DNA of 64,000 bases from assembly GCA_963829705.1 (NCBI GenBank), contig CAWHJN010000005.1:620001-684000 (forward strand). The letters are read 5' to 3'. The notes beneath the pieces were generated by a model. That model saw only the letters and a program-made list of their open reading frames with translations. It made no database searches and was not told the origin of the DNA. Positions 51,932 through 61,221 of the stretch are shown piece after piece. Positions within the stretch are counted from its first letter, which is position 1; each line of letters opens with the position of its first letter. Origin of the DNA: CAWHJN01 sp963829705 (GTDB taxonomy: Bacteria; Bacteroidota; Rhodothermia; Rhodothermales; BA12). Both the position numbers and the translations under genes were made by a program.

Positions 51932-52215
51932 TCTGCAGAGGCACGAAGGCACGATCTTGGTCACTCCCTGTCGCGCCCTCAACAGAGCACCTCCGCGAAG
52001 CCGTTGCGGTTTTTTCGTGGAAGTGTCTTCCGAAAGGCCGGAAAACCGTTCACATGTAACGGAACAGATACGCCACTTGGATCCTTGTCCCCTGGTGTCT
52101 TGCGACACAACGCCTAAAGCCTTATTGTGCAGGCAGTAACACAGCGCCACCTCAGGTATCACTTCAGGTAGCATGTGGATTCGCCCGCCCCTTCTTCCGT
52201 AACCCCGCAGGAACA
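51932..52215. other. Gene-free gap before the lytic transglycosylase
   Basis: No convincing ORF. It holds a small hairpin CCGTT...AACGG around 52047-52063 and a T-run after GCCGTTGCGG (52000-52015). Base composition is less GC-rich than in the genes, as would fit decayed coding sequence from the fragment upstream. Confidence 0.5.
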
Positions 52216-54441
52216 GTGCGCCGCACGACCGCTCTCCTCCTCCTCGCCGCCCTCGTCGCGTGTCCGTCTACGGGCCAAGCGCAGGGCATCCCGATCCCCG
52301 GCAAAGCAAAGGTCCGCCCGCTCGAACGGCTGACGCCACGCTCGGACTTCAGCCCGCCCACGATGCTCGGGGCCGATGCCGACGTGGTGCTCGCGCCGCT
52401 CTCCAACGCTCAGATTCTGGAGCGCATGAGCCGCATCTACCGCTACCAGTCGGAGTTGCTGATGGCGCAGGCGCAGGGCGACAGCGAGAAAGTCGAAGAC
52501 TTGCTCGACCTCGCCATGACGGATCTGGGGCGGCTCGGCGCGGAAGAAGGTCTCGTGGGCACCGCCGATGGCGACCGCTACCGCGAACTCTACCGCACCA
52601 TCCTGACCGAGTACGAGAAGTATTACCAGGTGTCGCCCGGCGCGGCGCAGGCGCAGTACGGCGACGTGTTCGCTTTCCGCGCCGACATGTTCGCCGCCAT
52701 CAACAGCGACGTGCCGCTGCTCGAAAACGTGGAACTGCCGGATCTGCGACCCATCCAGACCGTCTTCCCGATGACCCGGCACCGCCTGGTCGACAACAGC
52801 GTCGCCTACCTGCTGCGCTCGCCCGAGAAGCACCTCTACCGCTGGATCGAGCGGTCGGAAACGTATTTCCCCATGATCGAGCAGATTCTCGAAGAGGAAG
52901 GCGTGCCGGACGAGTTGAAGTACCTCGCCATGATCGAGAGCGGTCTGAATCCCAAGGCCAACTCGTGGGCGCAGGCGGGCGGCATGTGGCAGTTCATCCG
53001 CCCGACGGGTGCGGCATACGGGTTGGAGGCCAACGAGTGGGTGGACGAGCGTATGGACCCGGAGAAAGCCACGCGCGCGGCCGCCCGGCACCTCAAAGAC
53101 CTGCATCAGATGTTTGGCGGCGACTGGCAACTCGCCCTCGCCGGGTACAACTGCTCGCCCGCGCGCATCAAGCGGGCGCTGCGCCGCGCCGAAGACCGGC
53201 TGGGCCGCACGCCGACGTTCTGGGATATCTACGACGACATCCCCCGCGAGACGCGCAACTACGTGCCCATGTTCATCGCGGCGGCGCTGCTGACCTCGAA
53301 CCCCGACGCGCTCGAGACGCACCAACTCACCCCCGGCCCCGAGTACGTCTACGACCTCGTGCCTGTGCGCGGCTCGCTGACGCTGCGCCAGGCCGCTGAC
53401 ATGGCGGGCACGACGGAAAGCGTGCTCCAGGCGCTCAACCCGGAGCTGCGCCGCGGGATGCTGCCGCCCACGCGTGGCCACTACGCGCTGCGCCTCCCCG
53501 CGGGCACGAGCGAGGCTTTCCTCGACGCCTACGCCTCGATGGATGCGGGCGACGTGCAGCAGGAGGTCACCTACACCGTCAAACGCGGCGACACCGTGAC
53601 GAAGCTGGCGCGGCAGTACGGCGTCAGCGCCGATGCGCTCCGCAACCGCAACGGGCTGCGCAGCAACAAGCTCGCCGCCGGGCGCGAGCTGACGATCCCG
53701 TTCGAGCAGGACACCCGCATCGCCGTCGCCGCCGAGCAGGTGCAGACGGTCGAATTCCGCAGCCGTCCGCGCCGACAGATTCTCGCTGACGGTAGCACGG
53801 CCCCACGCTTGAGGACCGCCGCCAACAACCACTCCGAAACGCCCGTGCGGACGGCGAGCGCCCGCACGACATCTGCGTCTACGGCCTCCTCCACGCGCAC
53901 CTCGACGAGCGTGGCGGGCAGCACCACGAGCACGCGCGTCGTCTACAACGTGCGCCGCGGGGACTCGCTCGGCAAGATCGCCAGCCGCTACGGCACCACC
54001 GTCGGCGAAATTCGCCAGTGGAACAAGATCAGCGGCTCCACCATCCGCACGGGCCAGCGCCTGTACCTCTACACCGATGGCAGCGCGCCCGAAGTCGCGT
54101 CCGAGCCCGCTCCGGCGCGCGCGGCGACCACCACGCACCGCGTGCGGCGCGGCGAAACGTTGAGCACCATCGCCCGGCAGTACGGCGTGTCGGTACGCGA
54201 CGTGATGAGCTGGAACGGGCTGTCGAATTCGCGCATCCGGTCGGGGCAGCGCCTACGTATTCAGGGCAGTGCTACGGCCAGCGCCGCACCCGCTCGCGCC
54301 ACCACCTACCGCGTGCAGCGCGGCGACACGCTCACGGAGATCGCCCGGAAAAACGGCGTAAGCGTGAGCGATCTCAAGCGCTGGAACGGCCTCCGCAGCG
54401 GCAAAATTCTCGTCGGGCAGCGCCTGAAGTTGCAGGGCTGA
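52216..54441 (+). CDS. mltD: Lytic transglycosylase with four LysM domains (MltD-like)
   Basis: 741 residues from a GTG. Signal peptide, helical N-terminal region, then an SLT domain (about 215-340) with catalytic Glu in AMIESGLNPKANSWAQAG and GMWQFIRPTGAAYGLE. Four LysM repeats follow: YTVKRGDTVTKLARQYG, YNVRRGDSLGKIASRYG, HRVRRGETLSTIARQYG and YRVQRGDTLTEIARKNG. It cuts the glycan strand of peptidoglycan, forming anhydro ends. Ser/Thr-rich linkers separate the LysM units. It is closed by a 12-bp hairpin shared with the next convergent gene. Confidence 0.92.
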   Translation: MRRTTALLLLAALVACPSTGQAQGIPIPGKAKVRPLERLTPRSDFSPPTMLGADADVVLAPLSNAQILERMSRIYRYQSELLMAQAQGDSEKVEDLLDLAMTDLGRLGAEEGLVGTADGDRYRELYRTILTEYEKYYQVSPGAAQAQYGDVFAFRADMFAAINSDVPLLENVELPDLRPIQTVFPMTRHRLVDNSVAYLLRSPEKHLYRWIERSETYFPMIEQILEEEGVPDELKYLAMIESGLNPKANSWAQAGGMWQFIRPTGAAYGLEANEWVDERMDPEKATRAAARHLKDLHQMFGGDWQLALAGYNCSPARIKRALRRAEDRLGRTPTFWDIYDDIPRETRNYVPMFIAAALLTSNPDALETHQLTPGPEYVYDLVPVRGSLTLRQAADMAGTTESVLQALNPELRRGMLPPTRGHYALRLPAGTSEAFLDAYASMDAGDVQQEVTYTVKRGDTVTKLARQYGVSADALRNRNGLRSNKLAAGRELTIPFEQDTRIAVAAEQVQTVEFRSRPRRQILADGSTAPRLRTAANNHSETPVRTASARTTSASTASSTRTSTSVAGSTTSTRVVYNVRRGDSLGKIASRYGTTVGEIRQWNKISGSTIRTGQRLYLYTDGSAPEVASEPAPARAATTTHRVRRGETLSTIARQYGVSVRDVMSWNGLSNSRIRSGQRLRIQGSATASAAPARATTYRVQRGDTLTEIARKNGVSVSDLKRWNGLRSGKILVGQRLKLQG

Positions 54442-54476
54442 GGAGCTTTGCCCGTCGAAAAGCGAGTGCCAGAAAA

Positions 54477-54508
54477 CGCGCCGCCGGGGCTACAGTCCCG
54501 GCGGCGCG
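54477..54508. terminator. Bidirectional hairpin between mltD and the repair gene
   Basis: A 12-bp stem, CGCGCCGCCGGG (54477-54488) with CCCGGCGGCGCG (54497-54508), flanked by AAAA on the left and GTTT on the right, between convergent genes. Confidence 0.75.
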
Positions 54509-54512
54509 CGGT

Positions 54513-55022
54513 TTACAGGGCCTCGCCCGAGAAATCGCGGTAGCCGAAGTAGTGGAGTACGTAGCGCATCTTGCGCGCTTTGTCCTTCCCGAAGCCTGGT
54601 AGCGCCTGGACGCGCTTCGCCACCGTCTCGCTGGCGGCGCCGTCGTTCCACAGGTTTTCAGCGCGCCCGTCGTAGTGCTCGCAGATCGCCCGCGCCGCCG
54701 CCTGTGTGGTTTCGGCCATCTTGTTGGTGAAGCGGTGGACGGCGGGGAGTGCAGCGAAGCGGGCGCGGAAATCGTCTTCGTCGTGCGCGGCGATCTGCTG
54801 GAGGTCGAGGTGACCGAGACGGTCGTGGAGACGCTGCGGGCCGGTGAAGGCAAACTCCGCCCGCACGCGCTGGTCGAACAGCAGCCCGAGGAAGGCGGCT
54901 TCGGGATGCTGGCGGATGAAGTCGTCCGCCGCCGCGTCACCCGTAAGCGTGCCCTCGTCGCGGAAGCGATCCATCATGCGGACGAGCCCGCCTTCGAGGT
55001 CGCCGTAGTCGAGAAGTTGCAT
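54513..55022 (-). CDS. HhH-GPD-type base excision repair-like protein
   Basis: 169 residues. It matches the small HhH-GPD-like group known mostly from actinobacteria: FLGLLFDQRVRAEFAFTGP, AALPAVHRFTNKMAE, ICEHYDGRAENLW and the helix-hairpin-helix VQALPGFGKDKARKMRYVL. The HhH motif binds DNA. A catalytic Lys or Asp could not be assigned with certainty, so glycosylase activity is inferred. Leader CCACCCTCCCACCTGCCC is C-rich. Confidence 0.82.
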   Translation of the reverse strand: MQLLDYGDLEGGLVRMMDRFRDEGTLTGDAAADDFIRQHPEAAFLGLLFDQRVRAEFAFTGPQRLHDRLGHLDLQQIAAHDEDDFRARFAALPAVHRFTNKMAETTQAAARAICEHYDGRAENLWNDGAASETVAKRVQALPGFGKDKARKMRYVLHYFGYRDFSGEAL

Positions 55023-55103
55023 GGCAAGGGCAGGTGGGAGGGTGGAAGTAGGATCGCCATGAAGTGCGCCCAGCGTGGCAAAGACCGTTGACGGACGTGC
55101 TTG

Positions 55104-55493
55104 CTACCCCGCAGTAGGTGGGCCGATGGCGAGGCGGTCAGGGAGGTCGTTGCGCTGCTTGTCGGGGTTAAGGGCCGAAACGAGCGGCGTCTCCAGGGCC
55201 GTCAGGAATGGCGCGATGGCGCTGAAGAGGAACTCCTGCTGCAACTCCACCATGTCGCCCTCGAAGCGCCCGAGCGGGTCGAGGTGCCCGTCGATTTCGA
55301 GGTACAGGATGCGCGGCCAGTCGGGAAAGCGCGTCTGTGCCTCTTTGAGCAGGGCGAACAGGGCCTGCGCCGCCTCTTCGAACGCCTCGTGCGCGGCTAC
55401 GATGTGGTAGAGCGAGACGGTGTTGTCGAAGTTCATCCAGATGCCGGGGGCATCGGGCTTGTTGTACTCGGGGACGAAGGCGCGGATGGGCAT
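55104..55493 (-). CDS. Conserved small protein, function unknown
   Basis: 129 residues. A compact alpha/beta sequence with FVPEYNKPDAPGIWMNFDN at the start and FPDWPRILYLEIDGHLDP in the middle; no signal peptide, helix span or catalytic motif is visible. The tail SALNPDKQRNDLPDRLAI is hydrophilic. It is on the same strand as the repair gene, 81 bp away, but shared function is unproven. Confidence 0.65.
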   Translation of the reverse strand: MPIRAFVPEYNKPDAPGIWMNFDNTVSLYHIVAAHEAFEEAAQALFALLKEAQTRFPDWPRILYLEIDGHLDPLGRFEGDMVELQQEFLFSAIAPFLTALETPLVSALNPDKQRNDLPDRLAIGPPTAG

Positions 55494-55524
55494 GGCGGCA
55501 GCGGGCTGGTGCGCGCCTCAGAAA

Positions 55525-55558
55525 GACGCCCGGCGCGGGAAGGTCCGCACCGGGCGTC
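55525..55558 (-). terminator. Hairpin downstream of the SDR gene
   Basis: Stem GACGCCCGG (55525-55533) with CCGGGCGTC (55550-55558); on the minus strand it is followed by TTTC. It lies 25 bp after the SDR stop. Confidence 0.65.
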
Positions 55559-55582
55559 AACTTTCGCCCAAACTGCGGCGCG

Positions 55583-56488
55583 TCAGGTGGGGTTGCCGCC
55601 CGTGACGCCCATCACCTCGCCGGTGATGTAGCCCGACTCCTGCGTGGCGAGAAACACGAATGTCGAGGCGATTTCGGCGGGCTGGCCGGGCCGTCCGTAG
55701 GGCGCTTCGCTGCCGAACTTTTCGATCACGTCCTGCGGCTGTCCGCCCGAGGGCTGGAGCGGCGTCCAGAACGGCCCCGGCGCGACGGCATTGACGCGGA
55801 TGCCTTTGTCGACGATCTGCTTGGCGAGCGCCTTCGTGAAGCCGATGATGGCCCACTTAGTCGAGGCGTAATCGAGCAGGCCAGGCGAGGGTTTGAAGCC
55901 CTGGATCGACGTCACGTTGATGATCGCGGCACCCGGCGGCAGCTTCGGGATGGCAGCCTTGGTCAGCCAGAAGAGGGCATAGACGTTGGTTTTGTACGTC
56001 TCGTCGAACTGCTCGGTGGTGATGTCGGCGATGGATTCCTGGTAGGTCTGCTTGCCCGCGTTGATGACGAGCACGTCGAGCCCGCCGAGTTTCTCGATGG
56101 CCTGGTCGATGAGACTCGTGCAGAACGCCTCGCTCGTCACGTCGCCCGGCAGGCCCACGATGGTGCCTCCTTCTTCGGTGAGGAGGTCGATGAGCGACTG
56201 CGCGTCTTTCGATTCGCTTTCGAGGTAGTTGATGACCACGTGCGCGCCTTCGCGGACGTACGCGATGGCCGTCGCGCGTCCGATGCCGCTGTCACCGCCG
56301 GTGATGAGGGCTTTGCGGCCTTTCATGCGGCCCAGCCCTTTGTAGCTCTCCTCACCGTGGTCGGGCGGCGGGTCCATCTCGAAGATCGAGCCCGGCGCGG
56401 GCTGTGGCTGGCGCGGAAACGGCGGACGCGGGTACTGCGTCAGCGGGTTCTGCATGTCGTACTGGTTGGCGGAAGGGGCGTTGGCCAT
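55583..56488 (-). CDS. SDR-family oxidoreductase (YghA/general stress protein 39-like)
   Basis: 301 residues. A proline-rich N-terminal extension (YPRPPFPRQPQPAPGS) is followed by the Rossmann motif ALITGGDSGIGRATA (TGxxxGIG), Ser in INVTSIQGFKP and the catalytic pair in LDYASTKWAIIGFTK (YxxxK). The extension and GMKGRKALIT-like start match the stress-induced YhdF/YghA/GSP39 group. The start is the ATG at 56488 after a C-rich leader (CAACCCGCACACCCGCCC). A terminator follows at 55525. Confidence 0.92.
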   Translation of the reverse strand: MANAPSANQYDMQNPLTQYPRPPFPRQPQPAPGSIFEMDPPPDHGEESYKGLGRMKGRKALITGGDSGIGRATAIAYVREGAHVVINYLESESKDAQSLIDLLTEEGGTIVGLPGDVTSEAFCTSLIDQAIEKLGGLDVLVINAGKQTYQESIADITTEQFDETYKTNVYALFWLTKAAIPKLPPGAAIINVTSIQGFKPSPGLLDYASTKWAIIGFTKALAKQIVDKGIRVNAVAPGPFWTPLQPSGGQPQDVIEKFGSEAPYGRPGQPAEIASTFVFLATQESGYITGEVMGVTGGNPT

Positions 56489-56660
56489 GGGCGGGTGTGC
56501 GGGTTGAAACGAGGAAAAACGCGACCTGAGTGGCGTCGATGTGCGTTTCCAACCCGGCCCGGTGACGCGCCGTTGCACGACTGCACACACGTAACCGCCT
56601 CGTGGCGATGCGCGGTTGTGCCTCATCATCCCCGATCCAGACGCCGTCTGGACGTGCCGC

Positions 56661-56690
56661 GCCTTGCGCAATTCATTGCGCCCCTACCAC
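56661..56690. repeat. Palindromic element (GCGCAATTCATTGCGCCCCTAC)
   Basis: GCGCAAT (56666-56672) and ATTGCGC (56675-56681) form a 7-bp stem with a TC loop, continuing into CCCCTAC. This is the layout of widespread GTAGGGGCGC...GCGC hairpins; related palindromes are at 28095 and 43015. The rest of the 56489-56761 gap shows no gene. Confidence 0.65.
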
Positions 56691-56761
56691 CTCGCCTCGC
56701 TTCTGCGCCGGTCGCAGCGGCTGCACCCTACTTCCGCGTTTCCACCTCCCCCTTCCGACTT

Positions 56762-57370
56762 TTACAAACTGTCCCGTTTGTCGCGCAGGAATTTGTTGAG
56801 CATCTCGCGGGCGCGGAAGATGTGCGCCTTGACGGTGCCGAGCGGCAAGTCGAGTTCGAGGGCGATCTCCTCGTACGTCTTCTCCTGCTGGTGCCGCATC
56901 ACGATCACCCGGTAGTATTTCTCCGGCAGCGCGTCGATGGCTTCCTGGATGAGCGTCCGCCGCTGATCCTCGACGATGTGCCGGTCGGGGCGGTACGTGG
57001 TGTCGGGCAGTTCGACCTGCATCTCGCCCTCGCGCGTCTGGATGGGCTTGTCGATGGAGGTCGTCTGCAGACGGCGCTTACGCAGGTAGTCGATGGCGTG
57101 GTTGGACGCGATCTTGTAGAGCCACGTCGAGAAGGCGTACTGCGGCGCGTACGTGCTGAGCGCGCCGAAGGCCTTGATAAACGACTCCTGCACCAGATCG
57201 TCGAGGTCGTCGCGCTTGCGGACGAGGTGGAGGATGTGGTAGTGCAGCGCCCGCCGGTACTTGTTGACGAGCATCTCGTAGGCGGCCTGGTCGCCGTCGA
57301 GCGCCCGCGCCACGAGCGCGCGGTCTTGCTCGCTGGAAGCAGAAGGAGGAGCGGAATCGGGTGAGGACAT
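56762..57370 (-). CDS. ECF-type RNA polymerase sigma factor 1
   Basis: 202 residues from the ATG at 57370. Sigma region 2 contains YEMLVNKYRRALHYHI and DDLVQESFIKAFGALSTY, then FSTWLYKIASNHAIDYLRK. Region 4 ends EKTYEEIALELDLPLGTV with HIFRAREMLNKFL. The linker is about 40 residues. Similar factors are common in Bacteroidota and often general. No anti-sigma gene is next to it. A TATCTTGC promoter box lies just upstream at 57389-57396. Confidence 0.93.
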   Translation of the reverse strand: MSSPDSAPPSASSEQDRALVARALDGDQAAYEMLVNKYRRALHYHILHLVRKRDDLDDLVQESFIKAFGALSTYAPQYAFSTWLYKIASNHAIDYLRKRRLQTTSIDKPIQTREGEMQVELPDTTYRPDRHIVEDQRRTLIQEAIDALPEKYYRVIVMRHQQEKTYEEIALELDLPLGTVKAHIFRAREMLNKFLRDKRDSL

Positions 57371-57788
57371 AGGCGGCGCGGAAGGCGGGCAAGATACGGC
57401 GGGCGTGTGCCGCGTGAGAACGCCGCGGGCCTCAGGAAGAGGAGGGGCGCACAAGGAATCCTGAATTTTTCGAGCCACCACCCTGAATTCTCTTCATCAT
57501 TGCGTAACACAACAGAGTCCGTCCCTTTTTCCTTAACTCCTGCATTTGCATACACCTCTCATCCCCTGTTTCGTGCTGTGGGTGCCGCCGCTCCACGTGT
57601 AAGAGCAGCGAAAAGGTTTTGCGTAACACCGTGGAGGCGTGTGCCCTCTAGAGACGGTTGCCCCTTCCATCCCCTTGCCGCAGACGCGTTGATGACTACA
57701 CCTCGCACAGGTCGGCAGAGGCCTTGGCCTGTGTTTTTCATACACCCCGCTTGATTGTCCTGTACCCCTATCTCCATCCCATCTACCC
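57371..57788. other. 418-bp gap between the sigma factor and subtilase
   Basis: Less GC-rich than its surroundings and without a convincing gene. It contains TTGCGTAACAC twice (57500-57510 and 57619-57629), CATACAC twice (near 57547 and 57740), and a C-rich leader (ATCTCCATCCCATCTACCC) before the subtilase ATG. It may hold divergent promoters. Confidence 0.6.
57389..57396 (-). promoter_or_regulatory. TATCTTGC, candidate -7 box for sigma factor 1
   Basis: Close to TAnnTTTG, 18 bp before the ATG on the minus strand, giving a very short 5' leader. Confidence 0.35.
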
Positions 57789-58943
57789 ATGCGTAACGTA
57801 AACCCCTTTGTCCTGGGCGTTTGCCTTCTGGCCTCCGCAGCCCTTTTCAGCGCGTGCGACGCCATCGATCCGGCGGCGAACGTCCCCACCGAGGAGCAGG
57901 CACTCCAGAAAAACGGTGACATCATCCCGGGCCAGTACATCGTCGTGTTGGACGCGCAGAGCCTGGGCAAAAATGCTGCTGTGGCGCTCACGTCGATTCT
58001 GGAGGAAGAGAAAGTCGCTCCGATTTTCCGCTACACCGAATCTGTCTACGGCTTTGCCGCCGCGATGAGCGACGAGCAGGCGCAGCGGCTGGCCAGCGAT
58101 CCGCGTGTGCGACGCGTCGAGCCCGACCGCCTCATCACGCTGGGCAAGCCTAGCAAGGGCGGCGGCGGAAGCAATCCTGCCCAGACGACGCCGTGGGGCA
58201 TTTCCCGCATCGGCGGATCACGCGACGGAACGGGCAAGACGGCCTGGATCATCGACTCGGGCATCGACCTCGACCACCCCGATCTCAACGTCGACACGGG
58301 CAAGAGCCGCACCTTTATCACCAGCGGGCGTGATGCGCGCTCGGCGGACGACGGGAATGGCCATGGCACGCACGTGGCAGGCACTGTTGCTGCGCGCAAC
58401 AACAGCATTGGCGTCGTGGGCGTGGCGGCAGGCGCGACGGTCGTGGCTGTCAAGGTGCTCAACGCGCAGGGCAGCGGGTCGTACTCGGGCGTTATCGCGG
58501 GCATCAACTACGTGGCCGGGGCTGCCAGAAGCGGCGACGTGGCCAACATGAGCCTGGGCGGGCCCGTTTCGCAAGCGCTCGACGATGCCGTGGTAGCCGC
58601 TGCGGCGAAAGGCATCCGGTTTGCGCTGGCGGCGGGCAACGAAACCGACGACGCGAGCAACCACTCACCTGCACGCGCCGAGCATGCCAACATCCGCACC
58701 GTGTCTGCCATCGGGCAGAACGATTGCCTGGCATCGTTCTCGAACTTCGGCGGCCCGGTAGACGTGGCCGCGCCCGGCGTGGGTGTGCAGTCAACCTACA
58801 AAGACGGCGGGTACGCGAGCCTGAGCGGTACTTCGATGGCGTCGCCGCACGTGGCGGGCCTGCTGCTCTTCGGCACCTACGGCAGCGATGGCACCGCCTG
58901 CAACGACACCGATGGCAAGCCTGACCCCATCGCCCACTTCTAA
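57789..58943 (+). CDS. S8 subtilase lipoprotein with I9 prodomain
   Basis: 384 residues. Lipoprotein signal (SAALFSAC), an inhibitor-I9 prodomain (GQYIVVLDAQSLGKN, YGFAAAMSDEQAQRLASDP) and a proteinase-K-like catalytic domain: Asp in IIDSGIDLDHPDLN, His in GHGTHVAGTVAA, Asn in ALAAGNETDD and Ser in LSGTSMASPHVAG. It differs from the two subtilases near 25 kb: no K-V-F-R-T-Y repeat and a standard I9 domain. The C-terminus is short after the Ser box (about 35 residues). A terminator shared with glutamine synthetase follows. Confidence 0.93.
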   Translation: MRNVNPFVLGVCLLASAALFSACDAIDPAANVPTEEQALQKNGDIIPGQYIVVLDAQSLGKNAAVALTSILEEEKVAPIFRYTESVYGFAAAMSDEQAQRLASDPRVRRVEPDRLITLGKPSKGGGGSNPAQTTPWGISRIGGSRDGTGKTAWIIDSGIDLDHPDLNVDTGKSRTFITSGRDARSADDGNGHGTHVAGTVAARNNSIGVVGVAAGATVVAVKVLNAQGSGSYSGVIAGINYVAGAARSGDVANMSLGGPVSQALDDAVVAAAAKGIRFALAAGNETDDASNHSPARAEHANIRTVSAIGQNDCLASFSNFGGPVDVAAPGVGVQSTYKDGGYASLSGTSMASPHVAGLLLFGTYGSDGTACNDTDGKPDPIAHF

Positions 58944-58965
58944 CGCGCTGACCCCGAGAGCACGA

Positions 58966-59002
58966 AAAAGCCCGACCTGGCGCGCTGCCGGGTCGGGCTT
59001 TT
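58966..59002. terminator. Bidirectional terminator between subtilase and glutamine synthetase
   Basis: Stem AAAAGCCCGACC (58966-58977) with GGTCGGGCTTTT (58991-59002), loop 13 bases. A/T tracts on both sides suit termination of both convergent genes. Confidence 0.88.
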
Positions 59003-59024
59003 GTGTATTCGGTCGAAACCGCGC

Positions 59025-61181
59025 TTACTTCTCGAACAGAATCTCCTGGTACGACGGCAGCGGCCAGAGGTCTTTGGCGACGAGCACTTCGAGCGCGTCG
59101 GCGGCCTCGCGGACGGCGTTCATCGCGGGGATGACGTTGTCGCGCATGTGGAGCGACTTGCTGTGCACGTCGTCGCCGCCGAGTTCGGCGTTCTGCGCCA
59201 CGAGCGCGGTGATGGCGCTGCGGAAGACGTTGACCTTCTCGGCCACTTCCTGCGTCGCTTCTTTCACCCCATCGAAGGCGAGGTCGATGTCGTCGCCCGC
59301 TTCAACCGTGCTCGCGAGCTGGCCGAGGTAGCGCACGGCGGCAGGGAAGAGCGTCGTCCGGGCCATGCGTGCCGTCGTCTCGGCCTCGATGTTGATCGTC
59401 TTGAAGTACTGATCGAACAGGATCTCCTGGCGGCTCTCGATCTCGCGGTGCGAGAGCACGTCGTACTTCTCGAAGAGCGCGGCGTTTTTCTCCGAATCGA
59501 ACGTCTCAATGGCGTCGACCGTCGTGCGGATGTTGAGCAAGCCGCGCTTTTCGGCCTCCTCGTGCCATTCGTCCGAGTAACCGTCGCCGTTGAAGATGAC
59601 GGCCTTCGAGTCTTTGACGACGGCTTCGAGCACTTCGTGCACGGCGTCCTCAAAGGCTTTCTTGCCTTTTTTGCCCTTGAGCTTGTCTTCGAGCATCGTC
59701 GCCATCTCGTCCAGCGACTCGGCCACGATGAGGTTGAGGACGGTGTTGGGGAACGAGACGGACTGCGACGAGCCGAGCGCGCGAAACTCGAACTTGTTGC
59801 CCGTAAAGGCAAACGGGCTCGTGCGGTTGCGGTCGCCCGCGTGGCGCGGCAGGTGCGGCAGCACGGGCGTGCCGAGTCCCATCAGCCCACCCTGCTTGCT
59901 CGACGTGGCGCGGCCCCCGAGAAGCTGCGTGAACACGTCCTCGAGCTGGTCGCCGAGGAACACCGACATGATCGCGGGCGGCGCTTCGTTGGCCCCCAGC
60001 CGGTGGTCGTTGGCAGCAGAGGCTACCGACAGCCGCAAGAGATCCTGGTGTTTGTAGACGGCGCGGATGACGGCGGCGCAGCAGAACAGGAATTGCATGT
60101 TCTGGTGCGGTGTGTCGCCCGGTTCGAGCAGGTTGATGCCCGTGTCCGTCGCCATCGACCAGTTGTTGTGCTTGCCCGAGCCGTTGACGCCCGCGAACGG
60201 TTTCTCGTGCAAGAGGCACACGAGCCCGAACTGCGACGCGACGCGCTTGAGCGTCAGCATGACGAGTTGCTGGTGGTCGACGGCCACGTTCGCGGTCTCG
60301 AAAATCGGCGCGATCTCGTACTGGCGCGGCGCCACCTCGTTGTGGCGCGTCTTGACGGGCACGCCGAGCCGGTAAAGCTCTTTTTCGGCTTCGAGCATAA
60401 ACGAGAGCACGCGGTCGGGGATGGTGCCGAAGTAGTGGTCTTCCAGTTCCTGCCCACGCGGCGGCTGCGCGCCGAAAAGCGTGCGGCCCGTCAGCAACAG
60501 ATCAGGGCGAAGGCTGAAAAAGCTCTGGTCGATGAGGAAATACTCCTGCTCATCGCCCACGGTGGCCACGACCTTGGTGAAGTTTTTCTCCCCGAACAGG
60601 TTCAGCACGCGCGACGCCTGCTTGTTGAGCGCCTCGATGGAGCGCAGGAGCGGGATCTTGGCGTCGAGCGCCTCGCCCGTCCACGATGCGAAGGCGGTCG
60701 GGATGGCGAGGTAGGTACCGCGCGGGTTCTCGATGAGAAAGGCCGGCGAGGTCGGGTCCCACGCCGTGTAGCCGCGCGCCTCGAACGTCGCGCGCAGGCC
60801 GCCCGACGGAAAACTCGACGCATCCGGCTCGCCCTGAATCAGGTCTTTGCCCGAGAACTCCGCGATCGCACCACCGCCCTTGTTGGGCGTGATAAACGAG
60901 TCGTGCTTTTCTGCTGTGCCCCCCGTGAGCGGCTGAAACCAGTGGGTAAAGTGCGTCGCACCCTTTTCCATCGCCCACTCCTTCATCGCCAGCGCGACGG
61001 CATCCGCCACCTCGGGGTCGATGGGCGTGCCTTTGTCGATGGTGGCCACGAGACTTTTGTGCGCCGTTTTGGGCAGGCGGCTTTTCATTTCGGCCAGCCC
61101 GAAGGTGTTCTCGCCGAAAATCTTCTCGATGTCCATCGAGAGGTGCTTGGTGCCGTTGGTGTAGACGGTCGTCTGCGTCAT
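59025..61181 (-). CDS. glnN: Glutamine synthetase type III
   Basis: 718 residues, the normal length of the large GSIII form. Typical blocks: FGENTFGLAEMKSRLPK near the start, THFTHWFQPLTGGTAEKHD, GEPDASSFPSGGLRATF, TRHNEVAPRQYEIAPIFE (metal site) and NGSGKHNNWSMATDTG. It makes glutamine from glutamate, ammonia and ATP. The next gene upstream on the same strand is an Lrp/AsnC regulator, 40 bp away, which suggests nitrogen or amino-acid control. The leader is CCTTCCATCTCTACTTCACC. Confidence 0.95.
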   Translation of the reverse strand: MTQTTVYTNGTKHLSMDIEKIFGENTFGLAEMKSRLPKTAHKSLVATIDKGTPIDPEVADAVALAMKEWAMEKGATHFTHWFQPLTGGTAEKHDSFITPNKGGGAIAEFSGKDLIQGEPDASSFPSGGLRATFEARGYTAWDPTSPAFLIENPRGTYLAIPTAFASWTGEALDAKIPLLRSIEALNKQASRVLNLFGEKNFTKVVATVGDEQEYFLIDQSFFSLRPDLLLTGRTLFGAQPPRGQELEDHYFGTIPDRVLSFMLEAEKELYRLGVPVKTRHNEVAPRQYEIAPIFETANVAVDHQQLVMLTLKRVASQFGLVCLLHEKPFAGVNGSGKHNNWSMATDTGINLLEPGDTPHQNMQFLFCCAAVIRAVYKHQDLLRLSVASAANDHRLGANEAPPAIMSVFLGDQLEDVFTQLLGGRATSSKQGGLMGLGTPVLPHLPRHAGDRNRTSPFAFTGNKFEFRALGSSQSVSFPNTVLNLIVAESLDEMATMLEDKLKGKKGKKAFEDAVHEVLEAVVKDSKAVIFNGDGYSDEWHEEAEKRGLLNIRTTVDAIETFDSEKNAALFEKYDVLSHREIESRQEILFDQYFKTINIEAETTARMARTTLFPAAVRYLGQLASTVEAGDDIDLAFDGVKEATQEVAEKVNVFRSAITALVAQNAELGGDDVHSKSLHMRDNVIPAMNAVREAADALEVLVAKDLWPLPSYQEILFEK

Positions 61182-61221
61182 GGTGAAGTAGAGATGGAAG
61201 GTCGAAAAAGGTGAAGGGAGG

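Noticed and set aside
59001..61214. 737-codon open frame on the + strand opposite glutamine synthetase
   Set aside because: Antisense shadow of a highly conserved enzyme gene.
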